64,000 bases of DNA from Chthoniobacterales bacterium (GTDB lineage: Bacteria > Verrucomicrobiota > Verrucomicrobiia > Chthoniobacterales > DYNR01): positions 90,676-154,675 of the forward strand of contig JAOAAX010000003.1 in NCBI GenBank assembly GCA_026418675.1, written 5' to 3'. The translations under genes and the position numbers were made by a program. Within the stretch, counting starts at the first letter, position 1, and each line of letters begins with the position of its first letter. Under the pieces are notes generated by a model that was not told the DNA's origin, searched no databases, and was given only the letters and a program-made list of their open reading frames with translations. Of the stretch, positions 46,765 to 56,472 are shown in pieces.

Positions 46765-48198
46765 TTAGGATTTAGTGATTTGGCGGTAAAGGCGTTCGTG
46801 GCGTTCTGCAGAAGCGGCCCACGAGCAATCGAAAGACATACCGCGGAGCATGAGGTTTTGCCACGTAGGGGGTTCGCGCCAAGCGTCTAATGCGCGTCGG
46901 AAGCAATCTACGAGGGCGTCGGCTGTGAAGTCGTAGAATACGAAACCGTTGCCGTGGTTGGTTGATGGGTCGAAGTCTTCGACGATTTGGCGTAGGCCAC
47001 CGGAGGCACGGACGATTGGGACAACTCCGTAGCGGAGGGCTTGCATGACTCGAACGCCGCTGGATTCGAGGCGTGCGGGTGCTAAGAGGATATCGGCCCC
47101 GGCGTAGATTTGGCGGGCGAGGTCTTCGTTGACGTCGCTTTCGTAGTGAAACTTACCGGCGTGCTTCCGAGCAGCGGCTTTAAGGCCGGCCTCGTAGGGT
47201 TCATCTCCCCGCCCTAGGATTACGAGGCGAGTATCGCCGGAGAGCAATCTATCGATTGCTGGCAAGAGAATGTCGAACCCTTTGTCTTGGAGGAGTCGAG
47301 TTACCATTGCGAGGACTGGGCCATTTGGATTTGGAGCGAGCTGGAGTTTTTCCAGTAAATAACTCCGGCATTTTGCTTTACCAGAGAGATTGGAAGGGGA
47401 GTAGTTGGCAGGCAGGAGGGGGTCAGTTGCTGGGTTCCAAGTGGTGCTATCAACGCCTTCTGGGATACCGACGAGTTTATTTCGTTGTTGGCGGAGGAGA
47501 TTTTCGAGCCCGCAGCCGTGACCTGGCTGCTGGATTTCGTTGATAAAAAGGTCGCTGGGGAAAATTACGCGATCGGCAAAGAGGATGCCGGATTTAAGGA
47601 AGTTAAGGCTTCCGTAGAATTCAACACCTGCTGGGGAAAAATACTCGGGAGGGAGATTAGTGAGAGCGAAGTCGCAGCTCCAAAAGTTTCCTTGGAAGCC
47701 GAGATCGTGGACAGTGAGGACATGAGGAAAAGGCAGGTGACGGAATTTGGAGAAAACCGGGATCATACCGCAGGGCCAATCGTGCCCGTGGATGACATCT
47801 GGGATTGGGTCGAGGCGGCGGGCTAACTCGAGGACACATTTAGCAAAGAAAATGAAACGGGCAGAATTGTCCTGATAATCCCTACCGTCGGAACCATAGA
47901 GGCCTGAACGGTCGAAGAATTCGTCTTTGCCGATAAAAATGACCTGTAGGCCGTTTTTGAGGTGTGCCTCAAAGATACGGCACTCGTAAGTTGCTTCGCC
48001 TACGTTGACATTAAAGCGAACATCAGTTGGTTTGGGTTGAATTTCCTTACATTCGCGAGCCGAACGGTAAAGGGGAAGGACGACGCTGACTTTATGGCCG
48101 CGTGCTTGGAGGGCGGAAGGGAGTGCGTGAAGGGTATCAGCCAAGGCCCCACAGCGGGCAAATGGCGCCATTTCGCTTGCTGCCATCAAGATATTCAT
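46765..48198 (-). CDS. glgA: glycogen/starch synthase-like GT5 protein
   Basis: 477 aa; 'MNILMAASEMAPFARCGALADTLHALPSALQARGHKVSVVLPLYR', 'DVIHGHDWPCGMIPVF', 'MVTRLLQDKGFDILLPAIDRLL'. Confidence 0.82.
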   Translation of the reverse strand: MNILMAASEMAPFARCGALADTLHALPSALQARGHKVSVVLPLYRSARECKEIQPKPTDVRFNVNVGEATYECRIFEAHLKNGLQVIFIGKDEFFDRSGLYGSDGRDYQDNSARFIFFAKCVLELARRLDPIPDVIHGHDWPCGMIPVFSKFRHLPFPHVLTVHDLGFQGNFWSCDFALTNLPPEYFSPAGVEFYGSLNFLKSGILFADRVIFPSDLFINEIQQPGHGCGLENLLRQQRNKLVGIPEGVDSTTWNPATDPLLPANYSPSNLSGKAKCRSYLLEKLQLAPNPNGPVLAMVTRLLQDKGFDILLPAIDRLLSGDTRLVILGRGDEPYEAGLKAAARKHAGKFHYESDVNEDLARQIYAGADILLAPARLESSGVRVMQALRYGVVPIVRASGGLRQIVEDFDPSTNHGNGFVFYDFTADALVDCFRRALDAWREPPTWQNLMLRGMSFDCSWAASAERHERLYRQITKS

Positions 48199-48404
48199 AA
48201 TTGCATGGGAGATTAGTCGCTAAACTTTCCGGTAGGAAGCAACAAAAAAAAGGTTCTGCGTGGCTTTTGGTGAGAGGAATTATTTCGATTATTGGTTTGA
48301 TTGCAGATTTATTGGCAAGAGACTTTTTTATCTAATTTTGCAAACTGCAATTTCGATGAGTTTAAAAAGGAATTTAAAAAGAAGTTTCAAACGGAGTTAT
48401 AAGT

Positions 48405-50366
48405 CTAAAAATCTGAGATTTCGTAAGATTCTGGTTTTTGAGGAATTGGAAGCCAAGGTGGAGGTTCTGGTTGGGAGTTTGCCTTGAGAGTTTCGACGAG
48501 AAGTTGGTAACGTTTTGAGGCGAAGTGGTAATTATTGGGCATACCTGCTGCGAGTCTGTAAAATCTTGCTGCGCGAGACCAATCTAAAGCGAATTCTTCG
48601 ACCCAACCTGCGTATTCATAAGCGAGCGGCATTAAAATAGAGTTGCCAATTGCTTCTAGTGCAGCTTGGCGAGCTTCTTCTTTGAGGCCGATACGGGAGA
48701 GGGTGTTTGCTTGGAGGCAGAACAGGAAACGGTCGCGTGGCATATTTTCTAGTGCTAGTTTGCGATGGAGTTTGGCTTTGGGGTAGGCATCGAAATTGAG
48801 GACGAGGAAACTGTTGGCGGCTGCGAGCCAGGCATCTGCGATGGCGGTATGGAGGTTTGCGTTGCGTGAGTCGCTAATTTCTACTCTTTTTGCGAGAGCG
48901 AGGGCGATTTCTGGACGTTTTAGTCTAATTGCGTTATCGATTTGGGTGGCCCGTGTTTCGTCGTGAAAGTTTCTAAAAGTTAGAAGGATTGCTAAACCTG
49001 GGAGGAGGAAAAGGGACGAAGCGGAGAGGGAGGTTGAAAGGATAGGGTTAGCGCGGTCGAGTTCATCCGCGGCTTGTTGAGGGGAGCGAGTTCCTACAGC
49101 AATTCCTAGGATTAAGAAAGCAAGAAGGGAATTAGAGGATAGTTGCATGTTGTAATCAAAGAAGGAATGAATAGCGAAAGCGGCGATAGAGCATAAGGCG
49201 CCGATTCCGAGGGCTGCTTCTGTGCTTTGCGGGATACCGTAATCGGGTTTTGAAATTAGGCGTGAATGGATGCCGTGGAGAGCAATACTTACGGAGAGGG
49301 AAAGAGCGACCAGCAAGAGAACGAGGGCAAAGATTCCACCTTCAGCGGTGAATTCGAGCCAGTCGTTATGGGCGTAGATGGATTCTGTGCCAGCTAATTG
49401 TGGCGAGTGAAGGATGCGCATCCAATGAGCTGTTGAGCCGGGACCAGTGCCCCAGAGGGGGGCGAGCTGAATTTGACGGAGAAGTGGTTTCCAAGCTTCA
49501 GAGCGATAAGCATCTTCACCGACCCGTTCGACTCGCTCTTTGAGAAGGAAGTTATTGGCCAAAAACCAACTACCCGCCCCAACAACTCCAATCAGAAGGA
49601 TAATGGTCATAGCCAGGGCGGCAATACGGAAGCGCCCTTTACTTTTGATTATGATTGAGAGGGAAAGCCCCAAGAAAAGCGAGAAGCCAAGGGCAAGTCC
49701 TAGGATTCCCCCTCGGCTGAGTGTTAGGAAAGAAGTCAAGGCTAGGAGCCCAGAGAACCAGCCACAAAGGAACTTTAGAAAAGCCGGCCAGCGTGCCCAA
49801 ATACAGAGAGCTAGACAAAAGAGGCAAGAGGAGTTAAGTGCCCAAACGGTGTTGTTTCGGCTCATATAAGAGCCACTCAATCGGGGGTTAATCCGTCCCT
49901 CATACCAGGAACGTAAGAGTTCACTGAACCATGGCGTTTCGATTCCAGAGCCGAAAGATCGCCAGAGTGCGATTTGGATTGCTTGTAGGACGCCACCCAG
50001 AACCAATATTAAAACGAGGATAACCCGTGCCGATGTTGATTTAATGCCGGCCAGAACTGCAGAAAAGGCAAGAGCGCCTGCAAGGAGATTGACCACTGGC
50101 AAGAAGCCGCGTGCTGGCTCACTATCAAAGAACCAACGGGATAGCCCATAAATGGACAGGAAAATCAAAATTAGTGCTGGCAACCAACCGTTGGGGACAC
50201 GACCGGCTTTGAACAATTCCGAAGCAGCCAGCATAGCCGCGATGCAAACCGAGAAAAAAAGTGGCCAGCTTAAAGCGACAACGTAAAAGCCGCCATGCAA
50301 CCACTGAGTGAATAAGTAAGCTAGACCGAGTGTAATTGCGATGATGACTTGGTTGGTTATGTTCAC
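48405..50366 (-). CDS. O-antigen ligase (Wzy_C) family membrane protein with C-terminal helical/TPR-like extension
   Basis: 653 aa, multi-TM; 'LWGTGPGSTAHWMRILHSPQLAGTESIYAHNDWLEFTAEGGIFALVLLL'. Confidence 0.8.
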   Translation of the reverse strand: MNITNQVIIAITLGLAYLFTQWLHGGFYVVALSWPLFFSVCIAAMLAASELFKAGRVPNGWLPALILIFLSIYGLSRWFFDSEPARGFLPVVNLLAGALAFSAVLAGIKSTSARVILVLILVLGGVLQAIQIALWRSFGSGIETPWFSELLRSWYEGRINPRLSGSYMSRNNTVWALNSSCLFCLALCIWARWPAFLKFLCGWFSGLLALTSFLTLSRGGILGLALGFSLFLGLSLSIIIKSKGRFRIAALAMTIILLIGVVGAGSWFLANNFLLKERVERVGEDAYRSEAWKPLLRQIQLAPLWGTGPGSTAHWMRILHSPQLAGTESIYAHNDWLEFTAEGGIFALVLLLVALSLSVSIALHGIHSRLISKPDYGIPQSTEAALGIGALCSIAAFAIHSFFDYNMQLSSNSLLAFLILGIAVGTRSPQQAADELDRANPILSTSLSASSLFLLPGLAILLTFRNFHDETRATQIDNAIRLKRPEIALALAKRVEISDSRNANLHTAIADAWLAAANSFLVLNFDAYPKAKLHRKLALENMPRDRFLFCLQANTLSRIGLKEEARQAALEAIGNSILMPLAYEYAGWVEEFALDWSRAARFYRLAAGMPNNYHFASKRYQLLVETLKANSQPEPPPWLPIPQKPESYEISDF

Positions 50367-50390
50367 TAGGGCAAATTTTGCTAGTGGAGT

Positions 50391-51497
50391 TTAGTATATT
50401 TCGACTGGGGAGCGTTTGGCATTCTCTGGGCTTCGAATTTTTGCCATTTCGAAGCCGAGAGTTTCGACGCGAAGGTTCCAGACTTGTTTATCAAGATTTT
50501 GGAATGCTTCCTCGGAAAATTGCAGTGGTGGCTGGAATTTGGAGCGGAGGGTTTCGATTGGTTCTAGTGCTTTGTCTATGGAATCGGTTGGAGATTTCTC
50601 GAGGATTTTTACTGCTTCTTCGGCAAGTTGAATGCGGTGGCAGATCATGAGCAAGTTGCATCCTGCGGCGAGCGCGCCGGTGATTGTTGATTCGAAGTCG
50701 CAGAAATTTAGGATTGCACCCATGTCGAGGTCATCAGTCATTATGAGACCTTGGAATCCGATTTCTTGTCTGAGAATTGTATGAACGATGGTGGGGGAGA
50801 GGGAGGCCGGGCGGGTGGCATTGTCAGGCTCAAGGGAAGGAATAGCGATATGGCCGACCATGATGGTGTCGAGTTCATCTTTGAGGCAACGAAAGGGGGC
50901 GAATTCCAATTCTTCGAGGTCGGGTTTTGCGAGAGCGAGGAGAGGGAGGTGCTCGTGTGGGTCAACGGCGGCTCTGGTATAACCCGGGAAGTGTTTGCCG
51001 CAACTGAGGATGCCGTGATGGCGCATAGCGGAGTTGAAGAGGCGAGCATTTTGGACAACTTCTTCCACTGTTTTACCGTAACAGCGGTTGCGCAGCGAGT
51101 TGTCGGCTTCCTCGTCAAGGCAAAGGTCAAGGACTGGGCAGAGGTTGAGGTTGAAGCCGAATAGGCGGAGGAGACGTCCAGTTAATTCGCCGTGTTTTTG
51201 GATTAAATGGGGGAGAGCTTTTTGAGTGAGCTGCCAAGCACTTGGAGGTTCGTTGCCGATAAGGCGCAAGCGGCTGACTCTTCCTCCTTCTTGGTCAATA
51301 GTTAGTATTGGTTCTTTTTTTGAGAGGTCGCGTAAATCATCCAGAAGTTTGCGCAATTGGGATGGGGATTCGATATTTCTTCCGAAGAGAATGAACCCTC
51401 CGGGCTGGATGCGGCGGAAAACTTTCGCAGTTTCGCTGTCTAAATTCTTTCCGGGGACGCCTAAGAGCAGTAGTTGACCTGTTTGACTGTGAGACAT
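50391..51497 (-). CDS. nagZ: GH3 beta-N-acetylhexosaminidase (NagZ-like)
   Basis: 368 aa; 'LTIDQEGGRVSRLR', 'CGKHFPGYTRAAVDPHEHLPLLA', 'LIMTDDLDMGAI'. Confidence 0.85.
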   Translation of the reverse strand: MSHSQTGQLLLLGVPGKNLDSETAKVFRRIQPGGFILFGRNIESPSQLRKLLDDLRDLSKKEPILTIDQEGGRVSRLRLIGNEPPSAWQLTQKALPHLIQKHGELTGRLLRLFGFNLNLCPVLDLCLDEEADNSLRNRCYGKTVEEVVQNARLFNSAMRHHGILSCGKHFPGYTRAAVDPHEHLPLLALAKPDLEELEFAPFRCLKDELDTIMVGHIAIPSLEPDNATRPASLSPTIVHTILRQEIGFQGLIMTDDLDMGAILNFCDFESTITGALAAGCNLLMICHRIQLAEEAVKILEKSPTDSIDKALEPIETLRSKFQPPLQFSEEAFQNLDKQVWNLRVETLGFEMAKIRSPENAKRSPVEIY

Positions 51498-51570
51498 AAT
51501 AAGAAATCAAAAAAAATCAGAAGCGTGTTGGGTTGTCCAAGCGATAATCCTAGGGAAATATTGGATAGAG

Positions 51571-52221
51571 ATGTCTCATGATGAATTGAAGCAAGAGAGG
51601 CGGCCCCATGGAAGGATTGGTTTGTATGGGGGGTCGTTTGACCCGATTCACAATGGGCATTTGATTCTGGCTCGTGATGCGCTGGAGGAGCTTAATTTGG
51701 ATATTGTTATCTTCATACCTGCATTTCTTTCGCCACACAAGGGGCAACATCCACCTGCACCTGCGGAAGCTCGTTGGGAGATGGTGCTTGCTGCGATTGG
51801 AGATGAGCCCGGTTTCGCAGCTGATGATATTGAGTTGCGACGTGGCGGGGTTTCCTACACGATAACCACGGTTTTTGACTACAAAGTCCGTTTTCCGGAG
51901 GCAGAGCTTTTCTATTTCATAGGGGAGGACAATTTACATGAGATTCATACGTGGTATCGGTTTGAGGAGTTGGTGCGGTTGGTGCGATTTGTATTACTAA
52001 GCAGGGAGGGCAACATGGGTGGTTTACCGAAGGGAGAGGGGAATTTGGAGTTGCTGGGAGAAGTTCCGCGGATTAGCAGGAAAATTTCGATCAGCTCCTC
52101 GGAGATACGCAAACGGATTGCCATGGGGAAGTCTATCCGTTACTTGATGCCAGAAAAAGCTGTTGAAGTGCTTTACCGATATGGGCTTTATGCCGATAGA
52201 GAGGCTTGCCGTTTTTCTTAA
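51571..52221 (+). CDS. nadD: nicotinate-nucleotide adenylyltransferase
   Basis: 216 aa; 'IGLYGGSFDPIHNGHLILARDALEELNLDIVIFIPAFLSPHK', 'ISISSSEIRKRIAMGKSIRYLMP'. Confidence 0.93.
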   Translation: MSHDELKQERRPHGRIGLYGGSFDPIHNGHLILARDALEELNLDIVIFIPAFLSPHKGQHPPAPAEARWEMVLAAIGDEPGFAADDIELRRGGVSYTITTVFDYKVRFPEAELFYFIGEDNLHEIHTWYRFEELVRLVRFVLLSREGNMGGLPKGEGNLELLGEVPRISRKISISSSEIRKRIAMGKSIRYLMPEKAVEVLYRYGLYADREACRFS

Positions 52222-52225
52222 CTAA

Positions 52226-52630
52226 ATGAATTCCATGTCAACACCGACCGTTTCTGAAATTCCTCTGTCTGGGGAGGCTGCTGCAATTCCTGATTCCCAA
52301 ACGTTCGCGATTTTGGCTGCCCGGGCCGTTGACCGGAAGAAGGCCGAAGACATCCTTGTTTTGGATTTGCGGGGGATTTCTTCGTTTACGGACTTCTTCG
52401 TCATTTGTTCCGGTTCCTCAGATCCGCAGTTAAAGGCAATTGTGGAGGCACTGCGAGAGTTAGCGGATGAGAATTGCCGAAGAATTCTTGGGGAAGATGG
52501 TTTTCCGGCCAGTCAATGGGTGGTAGTGGATTTTGGGGATGTAATCGTTCATGTTTTCCACCAATTGAGACGGGGTTTTTATGATTTGGAGTCGCTGTGG
52601 CGTGACGCTCCGCGTGTTGCTTGGAGCTAA
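52226..52630 (+). CDS. rsfS: ribosome silencing factor
   Basis: 134 aa; 'KKAEDILVLDLRGISSFTDFFVICSGSSDPQLKAIVEALRE...WVVVDFGDVIVHVFHQLRRGFYDLESLWRDAP'. Confidence 0.93.
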   Translation: MNSMSTPTVSEIPLSGEAAAIPDSQTFAILAARAVDRKKAEDILVLDLRGISSFTDFFVICSGSSDPQLKAIVEALRELADENCRRILGEDGFPASQWVVVDFGDVIVHVFHQLRRGFYDLESLWRDAPRVAWS

Positions 52631-52807
52631 GGGTCTGGGGAAAAGGTTTAAAAAGAATTGAATAAAAAATTCTTTTTTGAAGCTTAACGAGAGTTATTGA
52701 GGATATTGAGATTATGCGAAAAGGGATATGTTTCTCTCTTTTTTTTTGTTTAATTTCACGAAGAAGTTGGACTTTGATCGTTTAAAATTGGCGCTAGAGA
52801 AGCTTGA

Positions 52808-53658
52808 GTGGATTCTGTAGGAAGGGAAGTTAAAATCATTTTGACAAGTGACGGTGGGGTGGCGACGTCTGACGAACTGGTATGTGAATCCAACTGGGAT
52901 GAGTGCACTTGCAGTTTGGCGGAATTAATGAGCAGGAATTTCAGGAGCAAGGATTTGAGATTTTATTATCTTGTTATGGGGAGGAAGCGGAAACGCCGTC
53001 CTATAATAACTCAATAGCGAAGGAGGTTTTGAGGATTACGGGTTCTTACAATTAACAAGAAAGGGAGTGCGAATTAGCCATTTCGGGCGAATGATTGGGA
53101 TGCGGGGTATATTGCAGCAAAAAAGACAACGGATGGTGGGGATGTATATGCAAGTGTATATGTGATTCATAATCCGTGTGTTTGGAAGAGTAGCGGGTTT
53201 GATTTACCTGCTGGGGTGTGCTGACGCGGGTTGATGTGTGTGAGGTAAAGAAGCGCGAGCAAAGGATGATGATGGTGCCAAGTGGAAAGATGCAGAAGGG
53301 AATTTTCTTTAATGGGAAAGTTGCCCTTTAGGGGATAGAATTTGACTTGAATTCAGCGGAAATTCGCCCGCAATCGGAACCTGCGCTTGCGGAGATTTTG
53401 AAGTTATTGAAGGAGAACGCTGGGCGTAAGGATTTAGTGGTAGGGCATACGGATGCCGTTGGCTGTTTTGAGTATAATCGGGTTCTTTCGAAGCGAGGTG
53501 CTGAGACAGAAGTGAACTCCCTTACGAGCAAGGGGATTTCGCGCGAACGATTATTTGCTGTTGGAATGAGTTTTGCGTCACCTGTTGCGACAAATGCGTC
53601 GGAAGGAGGACGCGCAAAGAATCGGCGGGAGGAGCTTGTGGATATGGCAGGTGCGTAG
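52808..53658 (+). pseudogene. decayed OmpA-domain protein gene with frameshifts and nonsense codons
   Basis: Pieces in shifting frames: TGMSALAVWRN (frame 3), NEQEFQEQGFEILLSCYGEE (frame 1, ending TAA 53053-53055), YIAAKKTTDGGDVYASVYVIHNP (frame 2), RVDVCEVK...GIFFNGKVAL*GIEFDLNSAEIRPQSEPALAEILKLLKENAGRKDLVVGHTDAVG (frame 1 with TAG at 53329-53331). Confidence 0.85.
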
Positions 53659-53783
53659 GTTCGGTAGGAGTGGCGTAGACAAAAGTTACCTGTGTTTGGG
53701 GGACGTCTCGTTGCGAAATAAATTGTAAAAAAGACTAGTGGGAGGTGGAGCTCTAGAGAGAGTATGGAAGTTGGGGAATAGTG

Positions 53784-53856
53784 CGACCCATACGGGATTC
53801 GAACCCGTGTTTTCGCCGTGAAAGGGCGATGTCCTAGGCCTCTAGACGAATGGGTC
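53784..53856 (-). tRNA. tRNA-Glu (anticodon TTC), no encoded CCA
   Basis: Minus strand GACCCATTCGTCTAGAGGCCTAGGACATCGCCCTTTCACGGCGAAAACACGGGTTCGAATCCCGTATGGGTCG; complete cloverleaf, loop CTTTCAC. Confidence 0.95.
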
Positions 53857-54025
53857 AGATTTCGTTGGTCAATGAAAGCTATACTTTTTGGGTAAATTTA
53901 CAAGCGGCAAAAAATAAAAATAAATAAAAATAAAGAGGATGGAGCTTCTATCCGGAAAAATGGGGAAGAGATGAAGAGATGTGAACTCTGGGTGAAGTAT
54001 TAGTCATAGCAGAGGCAGGCTGCGG

Positions 54026-56260
54026 TTAAAGTAGGTTGTAAGGGTCAACATCTACAGTGAGAGAGAAATTGGAAGGGATTGAGAAACTGGATAACAAGCT
54101 CTTTAAGTTGTGCAAGTATATCGGTTTATCTTTCGGGAGGCGGAGGATGAGTTGGAAGCGGTAGGCACCTTTTGCTTTGCTTAGTGGAGCTGGGACGGGC
54201 TCGCTGATGTTGCAATCGGGAGGGAGTTTTGAAGAGAGGTTTCGCCAAAGGGACTTAGCGAGGAATTCGACGTGATTTTCTTTTTCTCCGCTGAGGGTTA
54301 GGAGAATCATTCTGCGGAAGGGGGGGTGTCCGAAACACTCGCGAAATTCTTTTTCTTGTTCCCAGAAGCCGAGGAAGTCGTGGCGGCGGGCGAATTGGAT
54401 AGCTGGGTTTTCAGGCGAATAGGTTTGGATGATGACTTCTCCCTCGGTGTCGCCGCGACCGGCTCTCCCGGCGACCTGAGTTAGCAATTGGAAGGTTCGT
54501 TCACCGGCACGGAAGTCTGGGTGGTAGAGGCTGAGGTCTGCATTGACGATTCCTACGAGGGTTACGTTTGGGAAATCGAGTCCTTTGGCGATCATTTGTG
54601 TTCCGATGAGGATGTCGGCTTGTTGGGAGCGGAATTTGGAAAAGGCTTGGCGGTGGGCGTCTCGGGCGGTCATGGTATCGGAGTCCATGCGAATAATTCT
54701 GGCGGTGGGGAATTCTTTTTGGACAAGATCCTCGAGTTTTTGGGTGCCGAGGCCGGAGAAGAGAATCCCTCTGTTCGAGCATTTTGGGCATTGGGTTGGG
54801 ATGCGTTTGGTCTGTCCGCAGATGTGACAGATGAGTTTTTCGCAAGTTCGATGGTAGGTGAGGGAGATACTGCAGTTGGAACACATTTCGACGTAGCCAC
54901 AGGAGGGGCATTGCAGAAAGGTAGAGTGACCACGGCGGTTAAGAAAAAGGATAACTTGCTCGTTTTTTTGGAGTCGTTTTTGGATTGCCTCAAGGAGGTA
55001 AGGGGCGAAGATGCCGCGGAGGGAGCCTTTTTTTCTATTGTGGACTTTCATATCCAGGATACGGATAATGGGGAGTTTTTTTTCGTCCACTCTTTCAGGG
55101 AGTTCGATGAGTGCATATTTTTCGGATTGAGCATTGTGGTAGCTTTCTACGGAGGGGGTGGCTGAGCCGAGGAGGATAGCGCAGGGTTCGAGGCGTGAGC
55201 GGACGATGGCGAGGTCGCGTGCATTGTAACGAGGAGTTTCCTCTTGCTTGTAGGAGGGGTCGTGTTCTTCGTCTACGATAAGGATGCCGAGGTTATTGAG
55301 TGGAGCGAAGAGTGCGCTTCTTGCACCGATGACAATCCGTGCTTCACCTCGGAGGACTTTGAACCATTCGTCGTGGCGTTGGCCTTCGGAGAGATTGCTA
55401 TGGAGGACAGCGATTTGGTTTTGGATGGGGGAGAAACGGGATTTGAAGCGTTCGACGGTTTGCGGGGCGAGTGAGATTTCGGGTATGAGGATGATGGCGG
55501 ATTTGCCAATGTTAAGGACGTGCTGGACGAGTTGGAGATAGACTTCCGTTTTTCCGCTACCGGTTACACCATGGAGGAGAAGGGGGCGGGAGGAAGCAGG
55601 ATTAGCGATGGCTTCAAGCGCGGAGAGAAAAGCTTTTTGCTGAGCTGGGTTAAGGGTTCGTGGGGTGTCTTGAAGGAAATTTTGGTTTGCGTAAGGGTCA
55701 CGATTTACGGCTTGTTCGAAAATTTCGACGAAACCTGCTGCCGAGAGTCTGCGGAGGTGCTGTCCAGCTTTGCCAATTTCCTCCTCCAATTTTCTGATTT
55801 CGATTTGGCAGTTAGGTTGGTTGGAGAGGATGCGGAGGATTTGGGCTTGGCGTGGAGAACGTTTTGCGAGGACATCAAGTTCGTGGTTTGTGAAACTTCG
55901 ACGGAGTTTTAGGAATTTGGTGGTTTTCTGGCGGATTTTTTCGTTTCGGACGGCGTAAGGGAGGACGGTTCGGATGGCTGCGTCCAGGGAACAGAGGTAG
56001 TAATTTGACATCCACTCGGCTAATTTAAGGAGGATGGGGGGGACGAGGGGGCGTTCCCCGAGGACGGCTTGAATGGGGCGGATGTTTGGGACGTCGGAAT
56101 GATCGGCAAAGCCAGTTACGATTCCGAGGACGGAGCGATTTCTAAGTGGGACGCGGACGCGGCTACCGATTCCGATGGTAGTGGAGAGATGGGAGGGTAT
56201 TTCGTAGTCGAGGGCTTTATCCAAATAGGAGTCAACGATGACTTTAGCGAAACGTGGCAT
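54026..56260 (-). CDS. priA: primosomal protein N' (replication restart helicase)
   Basis: 744 aa; Walker A 'LLHGVTGSGKTEVYLQ', 'LIVDEEHDPSYKQEETPRYNARDLA', Zn cluster 'CPSCGYVEMCSNCSISLTYHRTCEKLICHICG...CPKC'. Confidence 0.95.
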   Translation of the reverse strand: MPRFAKVIVDSYLDKALDYEIPSHLSTTIGIGSRVRVPLRNRSVLGIVTGFADHSDVPNIRPIQAVLGERPLVPPILLKLAEWMSNYYLCSLDAAIRTVLPYAVRNEKIRQKTTKFLKLRRSFTNHELDVLAKRSPRQAQILRILSNQPNCQIEIRKLEEEIGKAGQHLRRLSAAGFVEIFEQAVNRDPYANQNFLQDTPRTLNPAQQKAFLSALEAIANPASSRPLLLHGVTGSGKTEVYLQLVQHVLNIGKSAIILIPEISLAPQTVERFKSRFSPIQNQIAVLHSNLSEGQRHDEWFKVLRGEARIVIGARSALFAPLNNLGILIVDEEHDPSYKQEETPRYNARDLAIVRSRLEPCAILLGSATPSVESYHNAQSEKYALIELPERVDEKKLPIIRILDMKVHNRKKGSLRGIFAPYLLEAIQKRLQKNEQVILFLNRRGHSTFLQCPSCGYVEMCSNCSISLTYHRTCEKLICHICGQTKRIPTQCPKCSNRGILFSGLGTQKLEDLVQKEFPTARIIRMDSDTMTARDAHRQAFSKFRSQQADILIGTQMIAKGLDFPNVTLVGIVNADLSLYHPDFRAGERTFQLLTQVAGRAGRGDTEGEVIIQTYSPENPAIQFARRHDFLGFWEQEKEFRECFGHPPFRRMILLTLSGEKENHVEFLAKSLWRNLSSKLPPDCNISEPVPAPLSKAKGAYRFQLILRLPKDKPIYLHNLKSLLSSFSIPSNFSLTVDVDPYNLL

Positions 56261-56472
56261 AAGAAACTAAAGCGAATAACGGATGAGAAGATGAGATAAG
56301 ATGGAAAGGGAAGTGGAGGTGCGAGTGATCGGGGAGATGTTGGTGATGGTTTGCGGTGGAAGGGGGGAATGGGAGCATAAATTGTGGATTTCTTGACAAG
56401 ATTTTTGAAGAGTTTAAGGGATTAAGACTTAAGAGATGATTGAGTTTGGTGGCCGGGGGAATTTTAGGAAAT

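Noticed and set aside
48260-48487. 75-aa ORF between glgA and the O-antigen ligase gene
   Set aside because: Overlaps the 3' end of the ligase gene on the opposite strand, Lys/Arg/Phe-rich, no family signal.
52650-52678. AAAAAGAATT...AATTCTTTTTT inverted repeat after rsfS as a terminator
   Set aside because: The stem is almost entirely A/T and would be weak; it could arise by chance in this AT-rich segment, so it is not called.
54488-55165. 225-aa + strand ORF opposite priA
   Set aside because: Antisense to conserved PriA zinc-binding and helicase region; Glu/Gly-rich translation typical of a mirrored frame.
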